DNA of 64,000 bases from Allantophomopsis cytisporea. Lineage: Eukaryota > Ascomycota > Leotiomycetes > Phacidiales > Phacidiaceae. Position 1 is the stretch's first letter; each line of letters starts with the position of its first letter. Below are positions 33,054 through 45,303 of the stretch, in pieces. The DNA is taken from positions 1,426,001 through 1,490,000 of the forward strand of contig CP103025.1 in NCBI GenBank assembly GCA_024752435.1. The letters run 5' to 3'. The notes below the pieces were generated by a model. It was not told where the DNA came from and ran no database searches. It saw only the letters and a list, made by a program, of their open reading frames with translations. A program made the translations under genes and the position numbers.

Positions 33054-36000
33054 CTACTCGACTCCTCTCCAACCTCGACAAAACACCAAGGCTAACATAA
33101 TCCTGACAATCGAGAACCTTTGCGTGAGGCAATGGTTGGGTAATGAGAATGCACCACCAGACACACAAATCTGGCACGCTTTCCGAATTGTCATCGTCAA
33201 GCACATGTTATGCGTTCATAATACCCTCTCCCCCCCCACACATCTGCTGATTTGGCAGACGCCAATCATGAGAGTCTTGAGAATCTTGCTGCATACGGAA
33301 TTTGCTCTACTCGAAAAGTCACCACACAGTAAGTACATCACTGGAGCAATACTGTCAAGGATGAAGAAGCTGCAAGACTCGTTACTCCGTATGCGTAAAT
33401 TATGTTTGACGATGCAATTCGGATACTCCACAAGTCTGTAGTACTTCCATACGGTCTTTGGCATGCTCGGTGATACGATGGCACACAAATCACATCTGAC
33501 TGTGTGCAGTAACCAACTCTGTACATACATATGTATTCGGTACCCTGCAATCATCATGTACGAGGTAGGTACTCAATACTCTCGAAGTCTAGGTTGGCTT
33601 GAATATTCCAGCACATTTTCACTAGCCAAGGTATGCAAGCTCAGCTCACAGACACGCACAGAGGTCATCGGCCCAGAACAGGACCAAGAAAAGAAAAGGA
33701 AGAATCGATGACCAGTTTCAGCAGTACGCTCCACCTCACACCGACACGAAAAGCCCCTCCAGCCCACTAACAAATCACAGGCAAAGCAAAAGGTGCATAC
33801 ATGTTCCTTCTTCCTCTCATGATTTCGACGGAGCAGGCGCAAACAATCCTTCTTTTTCACGGACTCGCCACCGCTGTCTAAAGTGGCTCCCGCAGTGCGT
33901 GGAGAACCCTACCTCGTCTGCTAGGCCTTGTCCGCCCATGTTGGACACCAAGTTTCAACAAGTTCTAGGCTGGATAACGATGTGGAGTTGCTCAATGTCT
34001 TGGGGATCCACGCTGGCGATGGCATACAGGGGTGCAGGGCGCCTGCCTTCTCCACATCTACGCCCATACTTTTCCATTCACCGCGAAAATACATCGGCGT
34101 GCAAATGCTTGCCTCTGAGTTCTGAGGACGAATGGATGGAAATCATGGAATCCCTTCTGACTACTACTATTCCCCCAAGTCTTTTCTAAAAGCCGGAGCG
34201 CATGTGGTAAGTTCCTAGTGGCATCGCCTGGCGTGAGCATATTCGTAGCGAGCACAGAAAATACCCTCCAAATCACGATGGGTTCAGGTTTGAGAGCGAG
34301 AAAACCAATCAATTCCGTTCGAATGCAACGGATTATCTGGTTATGCTTCTCATCGTGACGATCAGAGAAAGTCTAGCAAATAGTGGTAAAGTCAATTCGA
34401 TTGGCTACTTGCCTGGTACCAGCATATGTTTTCGAGAGCAAGGAGTTTGAGCGGTCGTGATGGTTTGGATACTATTATTTCTCACTCACATGTGAAGGAA
34501 GAATGGGGGCTGCAGGAGAGTTGGGGGTCACAATCGGGGGGCGAAGGGGTCTTTCTTTCGGGGTCCAAGTCACACAACAATGCAAAAGTAAAGCTCGTGG
34601 CAGAGTTTTAATCAATTCCCATGCACGAAGTTGTAGCGAAGGGCTTTTCTGTCACAAGCAGAGCATCTCATCGTTTCAATGCAAAGCCAAAGAAGGGGGG
34701 GGAGGAAATATCATCATCACCTCTTCAACCAATCAAATGCAGCACGATATGCAAGCGAAGTCCAAATTGCCTCTCTTTTTTTCACGTCGAAAATACCAGG
34801 AACCAGGCCTTCCCGCGCTTCGCTGCCAAACGCGATGATGGACAGACGATGGAAGGCAAATGGTCGGCCCCAGCAAATCATAGTGGCTAATTCGTGCTGG
34901 GACTGCACTGCAGGGCTTGACAGGGTAGTAGACTTTATGCAGGGTACAGGCCGCAGAAGACCCTCCTTGCCGTCGATCTTCGGCCCAACAAAATCGTGAT
35001 CCTAGGACTTGTTGAATACAATCCTGGCCACTCAGGCACCAAGAATGCAGTCGCACCACCGGCCGCTGTCACGTAAAGTTTTCAGGCATGAAAGTCCCTC
35101 GTGTCGTCCCCTGAAGCCGATGCATCTATGCTTGAGGGGTTGAGGCATGTGAGGGTGTGATGTGAACAACAGAAAAGAGTTGACGGATGGATGGATAGAT
35201 GAATGAAATAAATGATTTGCGGATTGTGATGTGCATGATCACATCCGTGTACCATATCCTTGCCGCGTCACGATCAATTCTACAAGGACAAGAAATCCAT
35301 GACGCCAACGTAGTGAATTATAGCGGCAGAGGATTACCATGTGGTTCTCTTCATCTCAAAGCACTTCATGACGAGATTCACCAATCTTCAATGACAAGAT
35401 CTTGAGGAGTACACAGATGACGGGCACTACATGCACAGAGGTGAGGGCACCAAAGGGGACGCCCAGAAAACGGGCGAGGGGTCGCCTCCCCGAGGTCTCA
35501 CATGGAAGAAGCAAAATACATGAGACGTGCTGATCTGGCCGGCCAGCAAAAGCCCTGAAGATCAATTGAACCCTTTTTCGATTTTCGACCTTTCGAGCCA
35601 TCGAGAAGGCGAACTTTCGCCCAACTCTGAAGCTCAAAACCTCACCACCTGAGCAAATGCCGTCGGGATGTATTTGGGTGTCCCTGGTGCATTAGCCTTC
35701 GACTCAACAGAAATGCTGGTTTTGTGATGGCCATACGTAACTACGATGTTGATTGAGCTGCTTTAGTTTGGTGGTTTATACATACGTAACTTCGGGTTGA
35801 TGGAGTGAATTCCATGTGATTGTGTGACGGAGATGCCTGAAGACAAGATTCGGGATTTGATTCGATCTCGCTGTGATTAGATTAGATTAGATACTGTCGT
35901 CGACCGTCATGATGAGATAGACAGCCTTCTTTCATGTGACAGGAGATACCCTGTCTCTCACAAGATTTTGTGCAAGGAGTCAAGACATAGCTTTCTTGAC

Positions 36001-37337
36001 GATAATACCGACATTCTGAATCTATGACAGGAACAGCAATGGTCTCAATAGAATCTGCGAGTGCAAGTAAACACTATCAATCTCGTTGAATCCACCAGAA
36101 CTCTCTGGCGGAGCTTCAAATATCGACTTCTCCCATTAACGTACTGTCACGTTCCAGGTAATCTTTTCTTCCGGAAAATCTACACAGTTGATATGAACGA
36201 AATCGTTTCGAAGTGGGTGAGAAGAACTTCGTAGTCAGTAATACTTAAGGAATTCTTGGTGTAACAGTAATCAACACTGAGGGCGTCCGACACAATGACC
36301 TTCAATGCCCTTAAGTGATCTTCGATCATAGTAGGATAAAGAATTTCAGTTTCAAGCTCTCAAGAGTTTGTTCATGTTGAGATGGCCTTTAAGAGTCCTC
36401 AAGTAAGATTTCCCTCTTGCCATCCCGAGTATCATCTGTACTATACCCTCCATGTCCATATAAAAACCGATAATATGTAATTTTCACAACTGCAGCCTAT
36501 CTCATGTTGAACGACATCATGACTGACTCTCAAGAGCAGAAGCATCGACGTCAAGAGATTTTCATGCATTGAGAGAGCGTTCTGCGGAAGATGGTGGAGA
36601 TATCAACGCCGACGGAAGTTACGGAACATGCGGAACATGCGGCCACACGCGGATAAAGAGAGATAAGGATAAGAGTGGTAATGCAAAGAGCCGCACTTGA
36701 ACAACGGATTGGGCTGCTGATGATGGGCAGATTAACTGTTTGACGACAGTCGATTGTACGAAGAGCGCTGGAAAGCTTTCATGTGAATACAATTGTATAA
36801 TTGTGCTTGTGTTGATGTGCTAGAGTATCTTACTTGGTCCATTGATAACCATTTCCAGTTCTCTACTCTAACTTCGCAATCAATATTCCGTCTGGGAATA
36901 GAATTAAGCCCAATGGTAATCCAATATCCTCCTGGACTCGCAGGGGTTTCAGGATGAAGAGCATATCTGAAGCAGCAAGCTCTCAGCCACAGCCATGTTG
37001 ATCCGGGGTTACAGATATTCGAGAGGTAAGCCAGCGGAGATAGAGTTAGTCGAGGGGTGTGGAAGGCGGATGGGAATGGAAGCGGAGGGAGCAAGCGGGA
37101 GCTGTAGTTGTGTGACCACCGTCTCATGACAGCCATACTTACGTGAATAATAATCCTCAAAGGAAGAGCCGGAACTCATCACAGGTATAAGTAGGAGTAG
37201 ACATCCTGTCCAGACAATAGCTATTCATCCTCATCTGTATCAATTCACACTAGGATATTATTACTATTCTGCCAAACAAATCCTCAAATCTAATCATAAG
37301 TCTACGACTTGAAAGTTATCATTAGAATATCACCAAC

Positions 37338-38224
37338 ATGTCTACTCCTCTTTCTGGAAAGGTTGTCCTCATCACAGGTGGCAGCAAGGGCATTGGCAAA
37401 GCGATTTCTATACAATTGGCCTCACTTGGTGCGAACATCGTTATAAATTACTCTTCGGACCGCAGTGCAGCAGACGAAGTGATATCGGCAATTGGGAGCT
37501 CCAGCGAAGCCATCGCTCACAAAGCAGACGCAGGAAGTGTGAAGGAGATCGAGGAGCTGGTGAACTTTACGGTGTCGAAGTTCAAGAAGATCGATATCTT
37601 AGTTGCTTGTGCTGGGGTCCTGATCAATAAGGACCTTGCCGAGACATCTGAAGAGGACTTTGATCGCACGATGAAATTGAATGTTAAGGGGCCTTTCTTT
37701 TTAGCACAAGTGAGTTATTGTATACAACTCTCCGCTACTGCTGGGGAGTCTATCATTTTGGAAGCCATCAAATATCACATGTCTACCTGTATTATATCAA
37801 GAGGATTAGAACGGCATTACAAGCAGAAACGACGCTGACATGAATACAGAAAGCAGCACCACATATGGGCCCTGGATCTAAGGTCATCCTATTCTCCTCA
37901 ACTCTATGCGTCTCCTCGACTTTGATGCCAAACTACATGTCTTACGTTACGTCGAAGGGCGCAATAGAGCAGATGACGCGAGCGATGTCGAAGGACCTGG
38001 GAAGAAAGGGCATCTCCGTGAACTGTGTTTCACCAGGTCCAACAGGGACGGAAATGTTCTTTGCTGGTAAGAGCGAGCAAGCGTTGAATATATTCAAGAG
38101 TCTGAGTCCATACAATCGCATTGGTGAGCCAGATGATATTGCAAGCGTCGTTGCATTCTTGAGTGGGCAAGGAAGCTCCTGGGTAACAGGACAGAATCTT
38201 AGGGTGAATGGTGGAATGGCTTGA
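37338..38224 (+). CDS. Short-chain dehydrogenase/reductase (SDR), 3-oxoacyl-ACP-reductase-like
   Basis: An NAD(P)-dependent oxidoreductase of 248 residues, typical for a classical SDR. Exons 37338-37709 and 37850-38224 are separated by a 140-nt intron (GTGAGT..TACAG), the longest coding intron here apart from the amidase one. The join reads GPFFLAQKAAPHMGPGSKVI, as expected. The cofactor motif TGGSKGIGKA is near residue 14. The usual NAG motif is CAG (LVACAGV). The catalytic pair is Tyr156 and Lys160 in SYVTSKGA, preceded by a Ser-rich LFSSTL strand. The C-terminus SSWVTGQNLRVNGGMA is the family ending. FabG-like names are common for such proteins, but the substrate is unknown; many fungal members are solitary carbonyl reductases. 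No cluster partner is adjacent. Confidence 0.92.
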
Positions 38225-38984
38225 AATAGTGACGAGTTGTGTACCTGTGTGCTTGAGTTGACGTGGGAGTTGGAGCTGGGTGGAGGTAGTGGTGCTGCAG
38301 ACTGAGGATAGTGTCCAATCTACACCTAATGGCAAATGTCATTCGGAACGTACACGTTTTATGTCAGATTGTGATATGTGAGAGTGATTGGTGGTTTCTG
38401 AAGTGTTGAGAATCTGAATTTGTGACGAGCTACGCTTCTGTAAATAAGTGAAGATACTTGGAAGTTGATTCACAGTGAACGGTGGGCAAGTCTCAGACAT
38501 CAGTTTGTCCATATGAAAGGCTGTCTACAAATGGGCCTTTGCCTGTTTCTATCAAATGTTTATGCCAGTGCTTTCGAATTGAAATACCCTAAATTCATTG
38601 CTCATCTTTTCTTGGTAGATCTCCGTTTCCTGACAGATTCCAGTCGGTATTTGATCATGCATATGATTGATGTGGTAGATTCTTGATTTTGAAACCGAGA
38701 GTAAACACTACGAGAATGGACCAGCAGTAGAATGATCGATACTTGAAGGAAAGTGCAAGAAGGGTTTCTTCCAACAAATGCGTGAGTTGGGTTGGAGAGA
38801 GCGAGTACCCTCTATTCACGAGGCTGAATGTTCAACGACGTTCGCTGCCGAGGCAGCCCCGTGAGGCCCGTGCAAGCTGGGGAACTTCGACGCATATGTC
38901 AGCCTCCTTGGGTCTCAGTATAATCTACAGTACCTAAGTTCTCATTTGAGGTATCCTCTAATTCACAGGCTTCATTCCGTCGCC
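38225..38984. other. Intergenic region between SDR and PEX16
   Basis: About 760 bases of tandem (head-to-tail) spacing holding the SDR 3' UTR and the PEX16 promoter. Frames of 64-73 codons are present with no recognisable product. Confidence 0.6.
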
Positions 38985-40297
38985 ATGCAGGAACGTGAAG
39001 CTAAGCCGGTACGGTCTTCGCCCATAAATCAAACCTACGAATCTCTCAAGAAACCACTTAGCCATATTCCTGAGGTGCTGGGTGCGCCGCGAGAATGGAT
39101 TCATATGTATGGTGACTTTATCACCAAGAATGCATCATCGGTCTCGCAGATTGAGAGCGCATTGCGGAGTCTGACTTACATTATTCCTGGTAAGAAAGAG
39201 AAGGCTCAGTTGTTAGTATCGCAAGTTGCTTTGCTGATGATGTTATAGGACGATTTAGAGATGCCGAGATAGCTTCCGAATCCAGTACGTATTCCGATAA
39301 TCATGATGTACAAGATGGAATCCGAAACAGCTACTGATGATTATACGCAGTATATAGTGGCGTGCAACTCCTTTCCCTTTACCATGATACACTTCTTGCA
39401 AAGGCCGTCTCACACCTCCCAGGGATGCAACGGCAACAAACGCCGCATAACCGTTACACGAAGTTTTGGATCGCAAAATCAGCCTTTTATCGACGAACGG
39501 CAATGTTGCTGCAGATAATCCAATACACCGAGCTACTATGGGAGATGGCAGCAAAGCGGAAGGGAGAGAAAGTGCGGTGGCGGGTTGTCGTGCTGCTCGA
39601 AGCCATCAAAGCTATCTGCCGACTGCTGTTGCTACGCATCACCGACTCACGCCCGCTCGTCACGCCCGCGCTTCCGGAGCGCGAGATGACCCCCACGGAG
39701 CCAGTACTTGAGGAAGAGGAGGAAGAGGAGGCATTGATGAACGACAACGCGATACTGCCGTCTAAGGATAAGGAATGGGCTATGCCTCGCACAGGCCTCT
39801 CACTCCCCACCCTCCCTGCACCATCTGACATTTCCACCTACCTGCTCTCAAAAGTCCTCACCGCTGACGACGTCAAGCCTGCGACTAAGCTGCTGCACCG
39901 CACTAACGGCTCCGCGCAGATCGCCGAGTATTTGTACATTCTCCGGCCTGTCCTATACGCTGCTGCTCTGGCGCGTGCGAAGTCCCGCGGCACAAGCTCA
40001 TGGCAGCCATGGCTGCTAGGTCTCAGTATCGAGTTATCGGCGCGCCAGTTGCGCAAAGCGAGTCTTGAGGGCCGTTGGAATGTCACGGGTTTAGAACGCG
40101 ACGAGTGGAATAAGCGTGGTTGGGCGATGGGCTGGTGGATTATGCGCTCTGGTTTCTATGAGAGTGTTGCACAGGGCGCTATTGGTGGCATTACAGATAG
40201 TATGCGGGGCAAGGTTGGCCTAGATCTCGTGGCGGGTATTCTGGATGATTATAAATATCTGTGGGATACATTCTATTTCAGCACAGCGACTATGTAA
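38985..40297 (+). CDS. PEX16: Peroxisomal membrane biogenesis protein PEX16
   Basis: A peroxin of the peroxisomal and ER membrane needed for peroxisomal membrane protein insertion and proliferation. Three exons: 38985-39189, 39249-39284 (36 nt) and 39351-40297, with introns of 59 and 66 nt, give 395 residues, the usual fungal size. The joins read YIIPGRFRDAEIASES and SSIYSGVQLLSLYHDTLLAK, both family-typical. The N-terminal core is ITKNASSVSQIESALRSLTY. A strongly acidic run of Glu residues sits at about residue 200. The C-terminal part contains WLLGLSIELSARQLR and a hydrophobic segment (WAMGWWIMRSGFYESVA), and ends in WDTFYFSTATM. The small second exon codes only about 12 residues and is easily missed by gene finders. 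The start is chosen at the first ATG in frame with the conserved region. Confidence 0.93.
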
Positions 40298-41495
40298 GGC
40301 AAATACTGGGGAAAGGAAGTTTCAGGTCTATGGAAGGGAGTTTTGGAGTTGTGACGAAGGAACGATAGATATGTGTAAGAGTAGGGTGAGTTACATGAAA
40401 TCCTCTTGATATGATACCATTCACTTATATATGCCTTTTGGGTAGTTTCTGGCTCCAAGTGGTGTTAGCTGCAGAGTAGATATTGATCCTCCTACTCAAT
40501 CAGCTTAGTAACCGTATACTTTGTTGCAGCTGACGGCAGTCATTGTTCAATAGTTATAAAGAAGGCAACAAATAGACCCATGAGTTAGCAGGGTTATATC
40601 AGCATGCAAGTGATAACCTGCCTCATCTTCTCTTATCAGCAGATTAGTCTGGTCTTACGCTAATTTTATTCTTTGTTCGGAGTAGAAGAAGAGGCAGATT
40701 TCAGCGTTGACTGCAGTACTTGTGTTCACTGACGCTGGTGATGTTTAAGGGACGTACCTACATGAAGACTGATAAAAATACTCTTCCCGTTTTCTCCTGT
40801 TGGCCAACATATGCAACATACACGCATTTTCAGATCTAGAAGCAAGCACATCATCATAAAAACTGTATGCGTATGAAGTTCCTTGACGGACCGAGTATAA
40901 AATTGTTGTGCCTTTATGATAGCTACTGCTTTCATGGAAGTTACCTATTCGTTCATATTTCTTGATATGGAATTTAGAGTCAAGATACAAATCAACACTA
41001 TCGATATTCGTGAACATTGTAATACAGTCATCGGCACATCAATAGCCCTCAAAGATTTAGACAACAGCAACAGAGTGCAAAACAAGTCCAAGTTAGCAGT
41101 AGCACTCTGGCAGATTATTTCAGGCATTGTGTGCAGAGAACTTTATCGAATGTTCAGGATGTTTTAGGTCGTAAGTTGAAAGTCAGATATGCAGTTTTGA
41201 TGCTCTTGTGAATCAGATCAGATAGAACTGTTGCAAATGGATTTCAATTTGATAAACCTTATCTGGCAGGGATGATGGATATCGAGAGGCATAGTAAACA
41301 AGAAAGACGATTCCACCAAAGCCCCTTTCCACACTCCTCAGCGAAGTGACCCTTCTGGCAAACGAAAGCATAATCCAATTCTATGCTAACACTTCTTTGT
41401 ATTTTATGCCATTTACACATCCCAAACGCCATGCTTTTCCGTCCTGTACGAATGCAGCATTATGCATAAAGACTTGGTAAATCATCCTCATCCAT
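40298..41495. other. Convergent intergenic region between PEX16 and eIF3f
   Basis: About 1.2 kb, AT-rich in the middle (40.8-41.2 kb). It holds two 3' UTRs. Frames of 60-90 codons on both strands overlap and look non-coding. Confidence 0.6.
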
Positions 41496-42711
41496 CTACT
41501 CAGTTGGCTCTCTAGGCTCTCTTGGCTCCCTTGGCTCCCTTGGCTCTCTCGTCTGCTGGTTACCACCACGGCCACCACCTCTTCCTCCACGCTTGCCACC
41601 ACGGTTTCCGCCCTCTGCTCTGTGTCCACCCTCCTTGTTCTCGGCACCAGGAACATCACCACCGCCCATCGTAAGAGTTGCTGTAGCCAGGCGCTGAGAA
41701 AGATCAATTTGTGTTCGGATAGTGTTGGCGAGGTAGGAAACGACAAGAACATCTTGAATGTGGTTGTTGCTATAGAAAAAAATTAGTCTCGGTAACGTTC
41801 CGTAATTCTTCACCGATAAACTTACAAGTCACGCTCGATATCAGCTGCATCAACCTTTGGTGCAAGAGACAAAGCGTTCATCAAGAACTGTCCAAGAGCA
41901 TTTGATGGCTCTCTCTCCTCATCCAAAACGTTGCTTACATATTCCGAAACTCTCTCCAAAAGATCAAGAGTCTGCTCGATAGCTCTCTCAAGACCTTCGA
42001 TATCTGAGACAACTGGAGCAGCTCTAGCCTCGCTGTCCTTAGCTCCTGAAACCAACTCCAAGCCACTCTTCTCGGCCTCGCCATATCTGATCTCGTATGG
42101 TACCGGGATGAACAAGCAGCTCTCTGCAGCTCTCTCAGAGTTCACACCAACTGGTGCGCTGATGTATGTTCTAGCCTCAATTTCCTTGCCGGCCTCGGTG
42201 CTGACTGTCAAGTGAACAGCTGGGTGTGGGAAAGTTCCAGTCTCTGGGCTGGCAAAAAAGTTCTGAATAAGAGCGCTGAAGCTGTTGAGTTCTAAGCTTG
42301 TAGTGTACCATCCGAGAAGTACCTCGCGTGGGTTGGCCTTGAGCTGGAGAGCCAGCATGTTCTTCTGGTATTCGACATCGACCTCAACTTGCTCCTCGGT
42401 CTCGGTGTGTGGGATAGCAAAGCAGTTTCGGACCTCGACTTCCATTCCATCCTCGGATCGTACACCGAGAAGAGCACCAATTACACGATGTGATTGTGGG
42501 TCGCGGCGGATAGCATGGTCGAGAATAGAAAAGACAGTCTGAATGATGAAATTAGATACTAAACATATTCCCAGCATCTGCATGCACTGAATAAGCTCAC
42601 CTGTGGTTGAATTATGACATTAAGAGGGGCAGTGGTGGACTGGACAGCCACTGTCGCGGGCGCGAGAGGTCTGGCCAGGTGGATGAAAGATGGGGATGAG
42701 GCGACGGCCAT
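41496..42711 (-). CDS. eIF3f: Translation initiation factor eIF3 subunit f
   Basis: A subunit of the eIF3 complex, which binds the 40S ribosome during translation initiation. Exons on the minus strand: 42601-42711, 41826-42538 and 41496-41769, with introns of 62 and 56 nt; product 365 residues. The join of exons 1 and 2 reads [20 protein letters not shown]. Residues about 30-165 form the MPN domain ([20 protein letters not shown]). Where an active JAMM protease has a His-X-His motif after GWY, this protein has [15 protein letters not shown], so it is a metal-free MPN as expected. Exon 3 begins [20 protein letters not shown]. The tail is an RGG-type segment ([13 protein letters not shown]) followed by about five copies of Arg-Glu-Pro, an unusual end. 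The gene is head-to-head with UTP25, with 303 bp between start codons. Confidence 0.95.
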
Positions 42712-43014
42712 ACTGGGCAACTTCGCAACGATTTCGGAGGTGTATTTGGAAAAGCTGGGGATATAATGTTGCGTCGTTGGCTTCTAATGTCAAGAAATTT
42801 GGCAAGCCGCAATTCTCGTCTCGCCGTCGCTTTCACGTGAGCCTGAGGCTTGGAAATTTGTTCTTTGGGTGTGGGTGTTGCCAAGAGTTCAAGCCCTGAT
42901 TTCGCGCTAAGATAAGACCTCCAGGAATTATCGCTGCAGAGCCTCGCGAACTTTTTTGATTGCGGATGCGCCAGCGATGCCAATTTAAAGCGCATTCACA
43001 ACAAACATATAAAT
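42712..43014. promoter_or_regulatory. Shared divergent promoter of eIF3f and UTP25
   Basis: 303 bp between the two ATGs transcribed outward. It contains a CACGTG E-box at 42834-42839 (inside tttcacgtga), the core of bHLH/Cbf1-type sites. No TATA box is obvious. The close spacing argues for a bidirectional promoter of two growth-linked genes; the regulator is not known. Confidence 0.6.
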
Positions 43015-45303
43015 ATGGCATTTCACGGCGACAGAGGCGGTTCAAGAGGTCGTGGATCTAGTGGAGGAGGTTTCAGAGGTCGGGGAGGACGAGGAGGTGG
43101 CTTTGGTGCCCCAAGAGGTCGTGGTGGTTCGTCCGGCTCTTCCAGAGGAGGCGGAAGAGGTCGAGGTGGCTTTCGCGGTGGAAGAGGCAAACCTGTCTTT
43201 GATAGTGCGCGTCTAGCGGAACAGAAAGAATCGTAAGTAACAAAAAGCTTTATTTACACAGGATGTATTTTATAAAAACTAAAACTAACGGCCATCAGCG
43301 ATTCTGAAGATGGTGAGGATGAATCTCAATCAGAAGACGAAGACGAAGAACTCGGCAGTGATGATGTATCGAGCGACGAAGACGAAGGTATGACCGAAAG
43401 CGCGGCTGTTAAGCCATATGCTGCACTTATGCAAACACTGGCGGCAGATGCGCCTCCGCAAGCCAAGAGACGGAAGTTGGATCACGGATCTGATCAGAAG
43501 GGTGGGGCTGAAGAGTCTGATGATGAAGCCGAAGACAACAATAAGGATGATGTGCAAGAGGCAGAAGAGGGTCCGGAGTCAGCTGTGGATGGGCTGTTGG
43601 ATGATGAAGATGAGGAGGATAAGGAAGATCCATTCGAGGCTCATTTCGCTGATCCAGATGACAACTTGCTCGCCAAGAGATTGAAGTCATTACAGAACAA
43701 GACTTTCACCACGAAGAAAATCATGCTGCCAAAGACTGGTAAAGCTACAGTTGTTGTCCCAGAGACCGATATTGATGATATCAGTCTTGTACGAACGTCC
43801 ATCACAGGGCCAGATGACTTGAAGCTAAAACAAAAGCTGGCCACAGTCATCAAAAAGCAAAGACCCTCGTTTGATCCGCTGGAGCAATCTATGGCAGCCA
43901 CAATATTCAATTACCACGATGTCCTATATTGCGAGAGGAATCCAGCAGATGCTGAGAAACTTCGACGACTTGCCTGTCTCCATGCTGTTAACCACGTTTT
44001 CAAGACTCGTGACAGGGTCATCAAGAATAATGCTCGCCTGGCACGAGAGGACAACAGTGAAGATATAGAACTTCGAGATCAAGGTTTCACAAGACCGAAA
44101 GTTCTGATGCTTTTGCCAACTCGAGAATCCTGCGTCAGAATGGTCAATATGATTAAGACCCTCTGCGAGCCAGAGCAAGAAGAAAACCGAAAACGATTTG
44201 ACGACTCTTATGTCGAGAAGGAGGAGAAATTCTCTGAGGATAAAGCTGCAGACTTCCGTGAACTGTTTGCAGGCAACGATGATGATATGTTCCGGTTAGG
44301 ATTGAAGTTTACCCGAAAAACCATCAAGTACTTCTCCCAATTCTACAATTCTGATATTATATTTGCAAGTCCTCTTGGACTTCGCATGGCTATTGGTACA
44401 GAGGAGGACAAGAAGGTCGACTATGACTTTCTAAGTTCGATTGAGGTTGTTATTGTGGATCAGGCAGACGCATTGCTCATGCAGAACTGGGAGCATGTTG
44501 AATTCATTTTTGACCATCTCAACCTACAGCCAAAAGAAGCACATGGTTGTGACTTCAGTCGCGTGAGGAACTGGTATCTTGATAACAATGCAAAATACTT
44601 TCGTCAAAATATTGCTCTTGCAGCATTCAATACTCCAGAGCTCAATACACTATTTCATAACAAGTCTCAGAACTGGGCTGGAAAGCTCAAGATCAATGCT
44701 AACTACCAGGGTGCTATTCAAGAATTGGGAATGAAGGTCAAGCAAACATTCTCACGTCTCGAATCACCCTCATTTGCGACTGACCCTGAGGCGAGGTTCA
44801 CATACTTCACCTCAGCGATCGTGCCGGCCCTTACCAAACATACCAAGAACAATGGAGGTGTACTTCTATTTGTTCCATCCTACCTCGACTTTGTCCGTGT
44901 ACGTAACTACTTCTCAACATCGCCAAACACGGCACAACTCTCTTTTGGCAGCATCTCCGAATACACGTCAGTCCGCGACGTAGCTCGAGCCCGCTCTCAC
45001 TTCCTGACGGGGCGACACTCGGTCCTCTTGTACACCGAGCGAGCACATCATTTCCGACGCTATCAACTGCGTGGCGTCAAGAAAGTTATAATGTACGGCC
45101 TACCGGATAATGCGCTCTTCTACAAGGAAATAGTGGGGGGATATCTGGCACGCAGCATGCAAGAAGGTCATCTGGAGCCTGGTGAGGGCACTGTGCGAGC
45201 GGTCTTCAGTAAATGGGATGTGCTGAAACTCGAGAGGATTGTCGGCACGGAGCGGGTGGGCAAGATGATAAGAGAGAAGGGAGACACCTTCGACTTCCTG
45301 TAG
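43015..45303 (+). CDS. UTP25: U3 snoRNP-associated protein UTP25 (small-subunit processome)
   Basis: A nucleolar factor of 18S rRNA maturation, with a degenerate DEAD-helicase fold (Utp25/DEF family). Two exons: 43015-43232 and 43299-45303, with a 66-nt intron (GTAAGT..ATCAG), give 740 residues. The first 60 residues are an RGG box ([20 protein letters not shown]), not seen in the yeast protein as far as I recall. An acidic Asp/Glu/Ser-rich region follows to about residue 165. The conserved domain runs from about residue 265 ([20 protein letters not shown]) to the end. Family blocks include [59 protein letters not shown] and [20 protein letters not shown]. The ATP-binding Walker Lys and a true DEAD box are absent, as in the family (VDQAD in place of DEAD). 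It is divergent from eIF3f. Confidence 0.95.

Larger units (their letters stand above)
31928..37337. other. Long intergenic region, microsatellite-rich, no supported gene
   Basis: About 5.4 kb holding the upstream regions of the desaturase (minus) and the SDR gene (plus). Simple repeats cluster at 32.16-33.05 kb. Open frames of 60-142 codons exist on both strands but overlap one another and show no domain; the longest is a minus frame at 36732-37160. A short repeated cggaacatg lies near 36620. Confidence 0.55.

Noticed and set aside
36732..37160. 142-codon minus frame upstream of the SDR gene
   Set aside because: No recognisable motif, and it sits in the likely SDR promoter.
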